This document shows positions 7,212-16,160 of a stretch of DNA of 64,000 nucleotides, in pieces. This DNA comes from PALSA-1006 sp964532405 (GTDB taxonomy: Bacteria > Pseudomonadota > Gammaproteobacteria > Burkholderiales > Gallionellaceae): the NCBI GenBank assembly GCA_964532405.1, contig CAZHIC010000006.1, positions 1-64,000 of the forward strand, in the 5' to 3' direction. A program made the translations under genes and the position numbers. The number at the start of each line of letters is the position of its first letter. Position 1 is the stretch's first letter. The notes below the pieces were generated by a model. That model had not been told where the DNA came from. It did not search any database and saw nothing but the letters and a program-made list of their open reading frames with translations.

Positions 7212-9476
7212 TTATTTCCTGTTCTTTTGTAGGAGCCAGCGTTCAAACATGCCGGAATAAGCGTCTTCCAGCGCGCGCGCAAGGCCTTGGGCATCGCACA
7301 ACGGGCTGAGCGCCATGGTATTGCGCTGGGAGAAGCGCAACTGTTGGCGCAGTTCCGTGTTTTTGGCGAGTGCGATTATCTTATCGATGTATTCCGCCTC
7401 GGAGTGTGCGATCCATTCACTGTGTCCGATCGCATTCAGCATCGAGGCGGCGAAGCGCGCGCCGACATGCTCTCCCAACAGGTGGATGACGGGTACGCCC
7501 ATCCACAGCGCGTCGCACGTCGAGGTTCCGCCGCCATGCCCGCCCACCGGGTCGAGGGCGATGTCCAGCCGGTCGTGCTGCGCCATGTAATCGTCCCAGT
7601 CCGAGCCAGGTTGCAGTTCGATACGTTCCGCGTCAATGCCGTGCGCGGCCAGCTCGGACAAAATACGCTGCCGATTGCCCGCGTCGCCAAGGTCTTTATT
7701 CTTGAGCAGCAAACATCCTTCCGGTAGTGCGTGCAGCACTTGCGCCCACAGGCGTAGCGTTTGCGGGGTGATCTTGCCCAGGTTGTTGAAACAGCCCAGC
7801 CGGATGGCGCCAGTGTTAAAACGAATATCGCGCAGCGATTCGTTCGCCCCCTCGCCCGCTTGCGGGAGAGGGTTGGGGAGAGGGCTGTCGGCAGGATGCC
7901 AGTTGATGGCAGGTGCTGTGGCGATGGTTTTATATGAAAGCCATGTGCGCGGGAGCCGCCACACTTGCTCGCTGAAGTGAGCGTCCAACCCGGGCGGCGT
8001 CAAAATCTTATCGCCGATCCAGTAATCCATTTCCGACAAACCTGTGCTGGCAAAATATAGATACGTCGCTTGCACCGGTGCGGCGCGGTGTGCAAAAACG
8101 CCGAGGCGATTGTGTGCAGAATGACCGGAGAGGTCGATGAGCACGTCGATGCCGTCCGCCGCGATACGCTCGCATACCGCGAGGTCAGACATGCCCGCTA
8201 TGGGCATCCAGTGATCCACCAAGCCGTTCAGGCGCTCGGTAACGGCGTCGCGCGCAGGGTTGTTCGAGTAGGCGAAGAGCTCGATGCGTGCATGATCGTG
8301 TTGTGCGAATAACTGCTCTGCAAAATAGCTGGTGGCATGTTTGCGAAAATCGCCGGAAACATAGCCTACTTTTAAGCGTCGTCCGGTAAGCGGCAAACGC
8401 GCGAATCTTTTTCCCCGTGCCGCTTCTCTGATCTGGGGCCTCAAACAAGTGCGCTCCCATTCGCGCGCTTGAGTCAGGTATTGCGCGGGCGGGATGGTGG
8501 CGTGGTAGCTCAGGAGAAAGAGCAGGTTGCTATAGGCCTTCGCATAGCCCGGTTTAATGGCGAGTGCTTTTTGGTAACACTCGGTGGCAGCTTGCAATCG
8601 GCCTTGCGCACGCAGCGCATTTCCCAGATTGCAGTAACCCTCAACGAACTCCGGTTGGAGTTCGAGCGCGCGACGATAGCTGGCAATCGCGGCATCGAGT
8701 TTATCTTGCGCCTGCAAAGCGATACCCAAGTTGTAATGGGCTTCAGTCATTTCGGGGTTGACCGCGAGGGCGCGCTGGTAGCTTGCAACGGCGGCATCCA
8801 GTTTTCCTTGTGCCAGCAGGGCCGCACCCAGATTGCAATGAGCCTGGGCATAGTCCGCAAAGAGCGCAATCGCACGCCGGTAATGCTCAATGGCGGCATC
8901 AAGTTCGCCCCGCTCGTTCAGTGCCGCCCCCAGATTGAAATACATTTCTGCGAGCCCGGGCGCAATACTCAGCGCACTGCGGTAACAAGCAATGGCCTGA
9001 TCCAGCTCGCCCAACGCGCGCAATGTGTGCCCCAGATTGCTGTGCGCTTCGACATGCTTCGGTGCCAGCGCAAGCGCCTGACGATAGCTGGCGGCGGCAT
9101 CCGCCAATTGGCCTTGTGACTGCAAAGCATGGCCGAGGTTGTAGTGAAACAGCGCATTGCCCGGATCGATGGCGAGTGCCTTGCGAAAACTCGCGATGGC
9201 TTCTTCGTGTTTGCCTTGTGCCTGCAGTACGATTCCCAGATTGCAGTGAAAAATTGGAGAAATCGGGTTGGCGTGTATTGCCAAATTGATGAGATCTAAT
9301 GCGAATTCGTTGTCGCCTACCTGATGGGCAAGCATGCCGAGCAGGTGCAGCGCATCGGGATGATTAGGATTTTCATGGAGCGCTTGCTGATAAGCTTCAT
9401 TGGCCTGCTCCAACCGGCCTGCCTGATGGTGCGTCAGCCCGATCTTTACAAATTGATCTGCTGTCTGGATGCGCAT
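7212..9476 (-). CDS. TPR / SPINDLY-type O-GlcNAc transferase-like glycosyltransferase (GT41)
   Basis: A 754-residue protein with nine to ten TPRs (residues ~5-345; recurring NLGxALxAQGKLDAA units) followed by a GT41/SPINDLY catalytic region (~350-745). Recognisable blocks are VGYVSGDFRKHATSYF, DVLIDLSGHSAHNR, FNNLGKITPQTLRLW, and DYMAQHDRLDIALDPVGGHG with GGTSTCDALWMGVPVI. GT41 enzymes attach GlcNAc or related sugars to Ser/Thr of proteins; next to flagellin genes the likely substrate is flagellin (inference). Start 9476 overlaps the upstream stop as TAATG. Residues near the ADSPLPNPLPQAGEGANESL segment are encoded by a dispersed palindromic repeat, placed in a linker just before the FNNLGKITP block. 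Confidence 0.85.
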   Translation of the reverse strand: MRIQTADQFVKIGLTHHQAGRLEQANEAYQQALHENPNHPDALHLLGMLAHQVGDNEFALDLINLAIHANPISPIFHCNLGIVLQAQGKHEEAIASFRKALAIDPGNALFHYNLGHALQSQGQLADAAASYRQALALAPKHVEAHSNLGHTLRALGELDQAIACYRSALSIAPGLAEMYFNLGAALNERGELDAAIEHYRRAIALFADYAQAHCNLGAALLAQGKLDAAVASYQRALAVNPEMTEAHYNLGIALQAQDKLDAAIASYRRALELQPEFVEGYCNLGNALRAQGRLQAATECYQKALAIKPGYAKAYSNLLFLLSYHATIPPAQYLTQAREWERTCLRPQIREAARGKRFARLPLTGRRLKVGYVSGDFRKHATSYFAEQLFAQHDHARIELFAYSNNPARDAVTERLNGLVDHWMPIAGMSDLAVCERIAADGIDVLIDLSGHSAHNRLGVFAHRAAPVQATYLYFASTGLSEMDYWIGDKILTPPGLDAHFSEQVWRLPRTWLSYKTIATAPAINWHPADSPLPNPLPQAGEGANESLRDIRFNTGAIRLGCFNNLGKITPQTLRLWAQVLHALPEGCLLLKNKDLGDAGNRQRILSELAAHGIDAERIELQPGSDWDDYMAQHDRLDIALDPVGGHGGGTSTCDALWMGVPVIHLLGEHVGARFAASMLNAIGHSEWIAHSEAEYIDKIIALAKNTELRQQLRFSQRNTMALSPLCDAQGLARALEDAYSGMFERWLLQKNRK
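7828..7889 (-). repeat. Palindromic element family 1, copy inside the SPINDLY gene
   Basis: On the minus strand it reads CCCTCTCCCCAACCC, then TCTCCCGCAAGCGGGCGAG, and ends in GAATCGCTGCGCGAT. It has the same orientation relative to its host gene as the copy at 3042-3168, but a different reading frame, giving a PLPNPLPQAGEGANESLR-type peptide. Confidence 0.88.
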
Positions 9477-10375
9477 TATCTCTTTGCAGAAATATTCAGT
9501 GTGGCGCGCATATTTTTTTCCAATGAGCGGATGGATCCGCCGGTGAGGTAGCGGAACGAGACATGCAATTCGTCGCCCGCTTTTGCGGTGATGGGGCGAG
9601 CCAGCGGCAACACCAGATAGTCGATGACCCAATCGATGGTAGTGGAGCGCTGCGCATCAATGGCCAGAATATTTTTCGTAAAGAAGCGCAGAGCATTCAC
9701 CGCGCCATCCTGCTCCAGCTTGAAAGCGCCTTCCCATGCAATTTCGCGCGAGGCCGGTTGACTGAGATCCAGAACGCTGTAGGTCTGGGGGGGGGACAAC
9801 TCTATCGTTCCGGGATGTTCGGCATACACGCGCTGGAACTGGATGATGGGCGCATGGAAACCGGAAAAATTGTAGTCCTGCTGCAAGGGCTGCACCGCCA
9901 TGATGATCGCCGTGGGAATAAATACCGGCAGCTTGTCGCCGAAACGTTGGCGGTAGCGGGTCTTGAATGCTTCAATCATCTCCACCTGTTTTTCGCGCAG
10001 CATGGCGACGTGGATCATTTCGCAGATCACGACGTCCACAGGTTCGGGCGGCAGATATTCGAAAGCATCGGCGTGGATGACTTCGACCTTGTGCCCATTT
10101 GCGTTGAGTGCCAGAAAACGCCGCGACTCGGCAACCAGATCAGGATTGAATTCCACACACCAAACTTTGCTGGCTTTGGCTGCGGCGAAACACGACATCA
10201 CACCCGTACCGCCGCCGAGTTCGAGTACCTTCGCGCCCTCGAAAACGGAAAATTCAATGGCCGCTTTGAAATTATCCATGCGGTTCTTGTCCATCAGCAT
10301 GTTGTGATGGTAGTGCAGCGGAATGAACTGCCCCAGATAATGCGGCTCTGCTGCGTCCTCGTGCAATGTGCTCAT
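9476..10375 (-). CDS. Class I SAM methyltransferase, protein arginine methyltransferase-like
   Basis: A 299-residue protein. Motif I is VLELGGGTGVMSCFAA, followed by the acidic VWCVEFNP that contacts the SAM ribose and VEVIHADAFEYL. VDVVICEMIHVAMLREKQVE resembles the double-glutamate loop of arginine methyltransferases (E and E around IHVAMLR). A beta-barrel-like C-terminal half fits the PRMT architecture. It lies directly upstream of, and overlaps by one base, the SPINDLY glycosyltransferase, and follows the ycgR/flagellar genes, so a flagellar protein is a plausible substrate. It could instead methylate another protein or a small molecule. Confidence 0.68.
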   Translation of the reverse strand: MSTLHEDAAEPHYLGQFIPLHYHHNMLMDKNRMDNFKAAIEFSVFEGAKVLELGGGTGVMSCFAAAKASKVWCVEFNPDLVAESRRFLALNANGHKVEVIHADAFEYLPPEPVDVVICEMIHVAMLREKQVEMIEAFKTRYRQRFGDKLPVFIPTAIIMAVQPLQQDYNFSGFHAPIIQFQRVYAEHPGTIELSPPQTYSVLDLSQPASREIAWEGAFKLEQDGAVNALRFFTKNILAIDAQRSTTIDWVIDYLVLPLARPITAKAGDELHVSFRYLTGGSIRSLEKNMRATLNISAKR

Positions 10376-10458
10376 GTTTAAATATCCGCCGACGTTAAAA
10401 TTTGACGCGTATTATCCTGTAAAAAGCCTTGCCTGCGGATTCAATCGCTGCCTTCCAT

Positions 10459-11229
10459 TCATCTATTGGCGCTCATCACGGCAGTCTGACGCTGCATCTG
10501 CGCGACATACCGCTGTAACGGCAAGGTCGTCTCCCTGTTCGGTTTGACGAATACGCAACCCGCGCGCCGATTCACTTTGCCGACACGGCTGGTGATATCG
10601 AATATGTTCTTAACCTGAAGCGTAGCCGTCAATGTGCCGACCTCCGGCAGGTCGATCTCGCAATCGGGATAGATATTTCCGGGTCTCAACTCAAAGTCTT
10701 TTTCCTGGCATACGAAAGAAAGTCCGCCCACGCTAATATCCATGACCCGCGCCTCATGTTTGATGTGGTGCGGATATTGCAACGGATTGAGAACGCATTT
10801 GAGCGGGTGCAGCGGCAAGGCGTCGAGGCGATAATAATCGCGGCGCTGCAAACGCAGCAGCTGCTGCGGGAGCGGCAAGAAGATGGCGTTGCCACTCTCG
10901 TAAGCGACTTGCCACGGCGTGGTCGCAACAAACTGAACCTTGGTGTTGTTGTGGGTGCTGACGAAGACGATTTCGTCGCTATTGAGAAGGTGGCGGTTAT
11001 CTGTCGATCTGGATGCCGGATCTATCCATATCCCCTCTTCACTCACCGCAAGCAACATCGTCAGAACAAAGCTTCTTCTCCCGTCGTAATACAAAGCGCT
11101 GCGCGTGTTGCGCTCGCAAATCGTTTGCAGGATATTTTTAATCTCAGCTTTGGAATGAATGAGGAAATCGCTGTCAGCGCCATTGGGAAATGCTTCGATT
11201 TTGAGCGGAATTTCTTTTTCTCTAACCAT
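10459..11229 (-). CDS. ycgR: Flagellar brake protein YcgR (YcgR-N + PilZ)
   Basis: A 256-residue c-di-GMP effector that slows flagellar rotation when c-di-GMP is high. The N-terminal half is a YcgR-type domain; the PilZ domain starts at ~125 with LQRRDYYRLDAL (the RxxxR c-di-GMP-binding arginines) and continues with VMDISVGGLSF (D/NxSxxG). Start 11229 is set by GGAGG 7 nt upstream; the longer open frame to 11283 lacks this. It follows the fliK/flhB-like genes on the minus strand. Two GGDEF proteins in this window (17560-19254 and 57667-58710) could supply its ligand. Confidence 0.85.
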   Translation of the reverse strand: MVREKEIPLKIEAFPNGADSDFLIHSKAEIKNILQTICERNTRSALYYDGRRSFVLTMLLAVSEEGIWIDPASRSTDNRHLLNSDEIVFVSTHNNTKVQFVATTPWQVAYESGNAIFLPLPQQLLRLQRRDYYRLDALPLHPLKCVLNPLQYPHHIKHEARVMDISVGGLSFVCQEKDFELRPGNIYPDCEIDLPEVGTLTATLQVKNIFDITSRVGKVNRRAGCVFVKPNRETTLPLQRYVAQMQRQTAVMSANR

Positions 11230-11297
11230 GGTCGGCCTCCATCCAGATAAATATTTACGAATCTCACAGCCCCGAACTTTCAAAGGCTATTGAAATT

Positions 11298-11603
11298 TTA
11301 TCTGGGGCTGCCGGGTTTAATGCCGGGAATAGAAGGGATTTCTCTGTGCTCCAAACGGTATAGCCAAGCCAGCAACTCCGCCACGGCGAGGTATAGCTGC
11401 GGCGGGATGTGCTCATCCAGTTCCACCTGCATCAGCATCCCGACCAGATCCTCCGACTCATGCACGAATACGCCGTGCTCCTTCGCCCGTTCAATGATCG
11501 CTTTTGCGATGATTCCCCGCCCCCGGGCAACGACCTTGGGCGCCGCATCGCCGCTTTGATAAGCGAGTGCCACCGCCATCTGGCGTTTGTCAGGGTTTGT
11601 CAT
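11298..11603 (-). CDS. FlhB C-terminal-domain homologue (FlhX/FhlB type)
   Basis: A 101-residue protein matching only the cytoplasmic domain of the type III export switch protein FlhB (VALAYQSGDAAPKVVARGRG, then HGVFVHESEDLVG). The transmembrane part and the self-cleaving NPTH motif of true FlhB are absent. Such stand-alone domains are widespread beside fliK and are thought to stand in for the cleaved FlhB fragment in substrate switching. It overlaps the fliK gene by 14 bp. Confidence 0.82.
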   Translation of the reverse strand: MTNPDKRQMAVALAYQSGDAAPKVVARGRGIIAKAIIERAKEHGVFVHESEDLVGMLMQVELDEHIPPQLYLAVAELLAWLYRLEHREIPSIPGIKPGSPR

Positions 11604-12609
11604 GGGAAGCCACCCGCGCGCTGGAGACCGTGATGCCGCGCTCGGACAGTGCGGCGGTTAGTTGCGAACTGGTCGTACCCAACAACGCGCGCGTCTGCTC
11701 ACCTGTCGCATCGAGTGTGATGCTCAAGCCGCGACTGTTGAAGCGCAACATCGCCGCCACTTCGCCCAAACTGGGCAGGTCTAGCCGAATCTGCGTGGCC
11801 CATTGCCCGCCGGCTTCCTCATATCCCGAGGCACTTTGGCGGGGCGTTTCCTCGTGTATCTCCCAGTCCATTTGCTGGTTCGCCCATACTTGGCCTTGCC
11901 ACAACACCTGACGCGTCTCCAGCGCATTCAGTTGTTGTTGCACTAGCGGTTGCAGCTGACTGGGGATACCGGATGCCGCGTTATCATGCAGCAAGGAGGC
12001 CTGTCCGGCTGCGCTGCTTAAACTGGTCAGCGCCGTTTTGACCGTATCCGTGAGCCGGTTTTGCGGCTCTTGCAGCAATTGCGCGGTGCTGCGCGCACCG
12101 GCTATCCATTGCGCCTGATGCGCTTCGTAGAACAAGCCGCTTTGGCTGAGGGATTCATGCAGCTTGCCGGCAAGCGCTGCGGTGTCGGGCAGTGCTGTCG
12201 TCGCTGCCATCAAGGGTTCACTGTGTGTAGCGCGTATGTGGGCTTGTTCCTGCGGCTGCTGCGAGAGTGCTGAGAGCAGACGCGAAGTGTTACTCAACTG
12301 CTCGGGGATGGAAAGCGGGTTGGCGGAAACAGACAGGCTGAAAGTGAGGCGCGGCTGCAAGGACATAACTTGCAGCTCCACGACATCGCCGCTCTTGATG
12401 TTCGCGGGGAATTGCATCTGCAACATTTGTTCGAGTACGCGAACCTTGAATACGCCGGGACTGACTTCCGCCTGGATCGCTCCTTGTACCTTCTGGCCCA
12501 GTTCAAACGCGCCCTTGCCGCCGGTGTCCTTGTCCGGCAGCGGCGTTATCAGCGGCCTTTCGTTAAGTGAAAGCGCCCTGAGCGTATTGAGAACGTCGGT
12601 GGGTAGCAT
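11590..12609 (-). CDS. fliK: Flagellar hook-length control protein FliK
   Basis: A 339-residue FliK-type protein. FliK is a secreted ruler that ends hook export by acting on FlhB. The first ~120 residues are variable; the central part is Gln/Ala/Ser-rich and low complexity. The C-terminal ~90 residues carry the hook-control domain (WATQIRLDLPSLGEVAAMLR, then GLSITLDATGEQTRALL). It sits between fliT-like and flhB-like genes. Similarity outside the C-terminal domain is weak, as is usual for FliK. Confidence 0.78.
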   Translation of the reverse strand: MLPTDVLNTLRALSLNERPLITPLPDKDTGGKGAFELGQKVQGAIQAEVSPGVFKVRVLEQMLQMQFPANIKSGDVVELQVMSLQPRLTFSLSVSANPLSIPEQLSNTSRLLSALSQQPQEQAHIRATHSEPLMAATTALPDTAALAGKLHESLSQSGLFYEAHQAQWIAGARSTAQLLQEPQNRLTDTVKTALTSLSSAAGQASLLHDNAASGIPSQLQPLVQQQLNALETRQVLWQGQVWANQQMDWEIHEETPRQSASGYEEAGGQWATQIRLDLPSLGEVAAMLRFNSRGLSITLDATGEQTRALLGTTSSQLTAALSERGITVSSARVASHDKP

Positions 12610-12644
12610 GCATCGTTAGCTTGCGCGAGTTAGATTAGGAAACC

Positions 12645-12715
12645 GGGGGAAGGGTAAATGGGGAAGAGAGAAGGGTAAAACCGCTGTCCCTTCGGAGTTT
12701 TTTTACCCTTCCCCC
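12645..12715 (-). terminator. Inverted repeat between fliT-like gene and fliK
   Basis: GGGGGAAGGGTAAA (12645-12657) pairs with TTTACCCTTCCCCC (12702-12715). A second GAAGGGTAAAA at 12670-12680 can compete for the same arm. No U-run follows on the minus strand, so this is a candidate attenuator or mRNA-stability hairpin rather than a clear intrinsic terminator. Confidence 0.4.
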
Positions 12716-12716
12716 A

Positions 12717-13037
12717 TTAAAGCCCCGTCGAATAGGCTTTTTGCACACGATTCTCGCTGCGGGCATTACCCATGATGCGTTGCAGTTGCGCCATCCAAGG
12801 CTCGGTCTGACTGCGGATGGCCGCATCGTCCGCCAATATCTTTTTTATCAACGCGACTTTGCGCAAACGTGTCGCTTCATTGATGGGCGCCAGATCCAAT
12901 ATCCTCATCTCGGCCACCTGGGCACTGGATTGCACCTCCAGCTCGGAGAGCCGATCCCAGTCACCCTGCGCCGCAGCTTCGCGCATTTTCCCGGTGATGT
13001 TGGCTAGGGATTCATATTTTTCGATTACGAGATTCAT
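12717..13037 (-). CDS. fliT: FliT-like flagellar export chaperone
   Basis: A 106-residue, mostly helical protein lying directly after fliS, the usual place of FliT, the chaperone of the filament cap FliD. VIEKYESLANITGKMREAA and the ending WMAQLQRIMGN are compatible with the helical bundle. Sequence conservation in this family is low, so the call rests largely on position, size and composition. Confidence 0.6.
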   Translation of the reverse strand: MNLVIEKYESLANITGKMREAAAQGDWDRLSELEVQSSAQVAEMRILDLAPINEATRLRKVALIKKILADDAAIRSQTEPWMAQLQRIMGNARSENRVQKAYSTGL

Positions 13038-13040
13038 TCC

Positions 13041-13496
13041 TTACATCCTTCCATAGACCAACGGCATTTTGGCTGCGGGTTGTTGCGGTGAACTTGCTTG
13101 AGGGCGCGATTCGGCTGGGCGTATGCCTTCCCATGCACCTCTCAAGTCAATCAATAGCGCGCTGACTTCATCCAGAATGGCGGTATCGTTCTTCATATTG
13201 GCCACCAGCAGACGTTGACACATGTAGTCATACAGATCAGACAGGTTTTGCACCAGCGGCGCACCCACCTTCATATCCAGGCTGGCTTTCAAGCCTTCGT
13301 TGATGATCGCGATGGCCTGGCTGATGGACTTTCCTTTGGCGGCGATCTCATTGCGCAGCATTTGATTTTTTGCCGAAGCGATGGACAGCAATGCGCCCTG
13401 ATATAGCATCAAAATCAATTTATGCGGATCGGAAGAATGCGTCTTCGATTCGATAGCGACATTGGAGTAAGCTTTTATGGCTGCAGTCATGTTCAT
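13041..13496 (-). CDS. fliS: Flagellin export chaperone FliS
   Basis: A 151-residue FliS, the cytoplasmic chaperone that keeps flagellin from polymerising before export. Recognisable segments are the N-terminal AAIKAYSNVAIESKT and DPHKLILMLYQGALLSIA, and INEGLKASLDMK with LYDYMCQRLLVAN. GGAG upstream of 13496 supports that start; ATG 13490 is possible. The last ~25 residues are a Pro/Ser/Gln tail. It is flanked by fliD and a fliT-like gene. Confidence 0.92.
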   Translation of the reverse strand: MNMTAAIKAYSNVAIESKTHSSDPHKLILMLYQGALLSIASAKNQMLRNEIAAKGKSISQAIAIINEGLKASLDMKVGAPLVQNLSDLYDYMCQRLLVANMKNDTAILDEVSALLIDLRGAWEGIRPAESRPQASSPQQPAAKMPLVYGRM

Positions 13497-13508
13497 TTTG
13501 TTCTCCGC

Positions 13509-16148
13509 TTACAGTTTGGCGAGTTGTTGAGAGAGGTACGTGCTGGTCGTATTCATGTTGCTCAGTGTGGCATCTAATTTTGTATATTGCCTGCGATAAC
13601 GCTCTTCGACTGACGCCAGACGGGAGTTGATCGTATCGCGCTCTTTGGAGATACTTTTTACCGTTGCGCTAAGCCCGTCCAGACGCCCGGTAAGCACGCC
13701 GGTATTGCCTAGTGCGGCGTTGGCGAAATCGTTGAGCTTGTGGGCATAGCCTTGCGTGTAATTGATCGTGCCTCTATCTCCGAGCTGACCGCCCGCGATC
13801 TGAACTTCCAGGCCGGAAGATTTTCCAGCGCTCGATTTAAGCAACTGTCCGGAGCCGGTGGCAGCGACCCCTTTACCAAGTTCATCCACACCGATCGTGC
13901 CCGCCACATCGACACCGGCGCTACTGACCGCAGCCCCCATGAAGGCGGCCACTGGCGTTCCCGTGCGTTGAGTGCCCTTGCCCGCAACATCGCCGCTCAA
14001 ACTGACCGCAGAAGTGGAACCGTATGTATTGGACTTGATATTCAAGAAGCCGTTGCGATCGATCAAAGCCGTGACCGATTTTCCATGAGAAGAAAAAGCA
14101 CTGTTGCCATTGATCGCATCCTGCACCATTTTAGCCAATTGTGTTGCACCATAAGTGCCCGACACCAGCGCAACCGATGCGCTAACGCCATCGACCGACG
14201 CGGCAACCGAAATACCCGAGTCAATTGTCGTTGCCCCCGCATTCAGGTTCACGTTGCCGAGCGTTTTACCCTGGGCAGCCAATGCGGTCACAGAGACAGG
14301 GTAATTGCCGGGCATGGTGGCGGCGCTGGTGGATTTAAAGCTGATCAGGCTGTCACTCGCCTTGCCGATAGCGGCAAACAGACCGGCAACATCGTTGAAT
14401 TTGGTTTCGATGGCATTGTTGAGCTTGGTGGCATCAATGGCCAGCGTGCCGTTTGTTTGTTTGCTTACGCCGATCTGCGACAAGGTCGTCAGCGATCCCG
14501 CCGGCGTACCGAGGGGCGTGCTCAAGATGGTGTCGATCTGCGTCTCCAACGAACGCATGGCAGAGTCGCCCTGCAATGCGGCCCCTTTTTTCGTGGCCGC
14601 ATTGTAAGCGGTCAATTCGGTGACGACTTTCTTCAGCTCGTTATAGGCTTTTACAAAATCATCCACGGAAGTCTTCACCGCCCCGGTATCGCGGGTGACA
14701 TCCAATCTTTCCGGCCCCTCGCTGGGGCTGAGCAGATTGAGCGTGACTCCCTGAATAACATCATTGATGCTGTTAGTGGCCTTGGTTATCGGTATCCCGT
14801 CCACCTCCAGCGAGGTATCTTTTCCGGCGGCGATCTCGGATAGATTCCGTGTTCCGACAGGATCATGGCCGAGCAGATTGACCAATTCAGGATCGCCCCC
14901 GTTGACCGTGACCTTCATGTTGTTGCTGGCGCCGATCGTATCGGAACTTAGAATAAGTCGATTGGGCGTCGCGCTACCATCATTGACGATGCTGGCGGTA
15001 ACGCCGATCTTGGCCGCATTGATCGCGTCGCGTATGCCCTGCAAGGAGTTGTTGCCGGGATCAATGGACACCGATTTTCTGCTCGATACGGTGCTTACCT
15101 TGAGCGAGACGGGGTCGCCATCAATGTTATCCGTGCCGGCGGCGCTCGCCAGAAAATGTGTGGCATCGGTGATCTCCGCGATCGTCGTGCCCGGCGGGAA
15201 GCCCCCGCCCTTTATCGAATCTCCGACATTAAGGCCGACCGTGCTCTCGACCGTCACGTTGGAGTTGGAGCTAGTATGTTCCCGAGTGCCCAGCTGGGCG
15301 GCAGACAGCCCGGTTTTAGCGGCCAGAGCAGCCTGATCTTTTGCGGCATCCGCCGGACTGGCCGCTTTTCCTGCCATGCCGAACTTGACGGCCTTGCCGC
15401 CATCTTCAGACTTGATGAGCACCTTGCCATCCACTGCGGTGAACGTGCCGGAATCGCCGCCCGAGTCAACATAGGCTTCATCAAAGGCGTCAGCGATGTT
15501 CCTCGCTCTATGCACCGGGCTGCCCGCATCAAGCAGGTTGATCTCGGGCACTTCGACCCCGTTGATGGTCAAAGTGCCTGCCGGAATTGTTCCTGAGCTG
15601 TTGACATCCATAGCAAGCGGCGTCGTTTCTGTTACAGCGATTGTAGTGCCTGCAGTGGCAGCGACCGTACTCGTGGAAACCGTCGCATGATTGAGCACAG
15701 TTTCCCTGTATTTCCCGACATTCGGTTTAAATTTATCGCCTGAGACGGTGCCGAAATCGAAATTCAGCGTGCCACTGCCGATGGGAGTCGTACTGCTGGC
15801 AACGCCTTGCGCTGCCAGCCGCTGGCTTTGAGCCAAGCTGAGGACATTGATGGAATGAGAGCCGACGGATGCCGAGGTCATGGCGGAAGCGGTAAAGACG
15901 CTGGGGTCCGAAGAAGTGGCGGTATTGGCTTGAAACTTGTTCGCACTGCTGAGTCCTTGCAGCGCGGTTTGGAAGGCAGACAGCGCGCTTTTCACTTGAC
16001 CAAAAGCGGATATCTTGGATTGCGCGCTGGCTTCTTTCGTATTGAGGGCGGTTAGCGGTTTCTGCTCGACAGCCATCAACTTACCGACGATGCCATTCAC
16101 GTCGATATTTGTGCCTGTTGTTGCAGACGCCGGACCAGAAACCGCCAT
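13509..16148 (-). CDS. fliD: Flagellar filament cap protein FliD (unusually long)
   Basis: An 879-residue FliD, the pentameric cap that folds flagellin at the filament tip. The conserved FliD N-terminus is present (GIVGKLMAVEQKPLTAL, then KISAFGQVKSALSAFQ), as is the C-terminal FliD domain with the heptad end LSNMNTTSTYLSQQLAKL. Most FliD proteins are ~450-660 residues. The excess is in the central D2/D3 region, with a Ser/Thr/Gly-rich segment around residues 280-350 (GGGFPPGTTIAEI). Surface loops of the cap are known to vary and to bind hosts or mucus. Part of the late flagellar run flagellin-flaG-fliD-fliS-fliT. Confidence 0.9.
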   Translation of the reverse strand: MAVSGPASATTGTNIDVNGIVGKLMAVEQKPLTALNTKEASAQSKISAFGQVKSALSAFQTALQGLSSANKFQANTATSSDPSVFTASAMTSASVGSHSINVLSLAQSQRLAAQGVASSTTPIGSGTLNFDFGTVSGDKFKPNVGKYRETVLNHATVSTSTVAATAGTTIAVTETTPLAMDVNSSGTIPAGTLTINGVEVPEINLLDAGSPVHRARNIADAFDEAYVDSGGDSGTFTAVDGKVLIKSEDGGKAVKFGMAGKAASPADAAKDQAALAAKTGLSAAQLGTREHTSSNSNVTVESTVGLNVGDSIKGGGFPPGTTIAEITDATHFLASAAGTDNIDGDPVSLKVSTVSSRKSVSIDPGNNSLQGIRDAINAAKIGVTASIVNDGSATPNRLILSSDTIGASNNMKVTVNGGDPELVNLLGHDPVGTRNLSEIAAGKDTSLEVDGIPITKATNSINDVIQGVTLNLLSPSEGPERLDVTRDTGAVKTSVDDFVKAYNELKKVVTELTAYNAATKKGAALQGDSAMRSLETQIDTILSTPLGTPAGSLTTLSQIGVSKQTNGTLAIDATKLNNAIETKFNDVAGLFAAIGKASDSLISFKSTSAATMPGNYPVSVTALAAQGKTLGNVNLNAGATTIDSGISVAASVDGVSASVALVSGTYGATQLAKMVQDAINGNSAFSSHGKSVTALIDRNGFLNIKSNTYGSTSAVSLSGDVAGKGTQRTGTPVAAFMGAAVSSAGVDVAGTIGVDELGKGVAATGSGQLLKSSAGKSSGLEVQIAGGQLGDRGTINYTQGYAHKLNDFANAALGNTGVLTGRLDGLSATVKSISKERDTINSRLASVEERYRRQYTKLDATLSNMNTTSTYLSQQLAKL

Positions 16149-16160
16149 GATCGTCCCTCT

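Noticed and set aside
13740..14843. 367-residue open frame on the plus strand inside fliD
   Set aside because: It is antisense to a clear fliD gene, has no recognisable domain and arises from GC-biased third positions.
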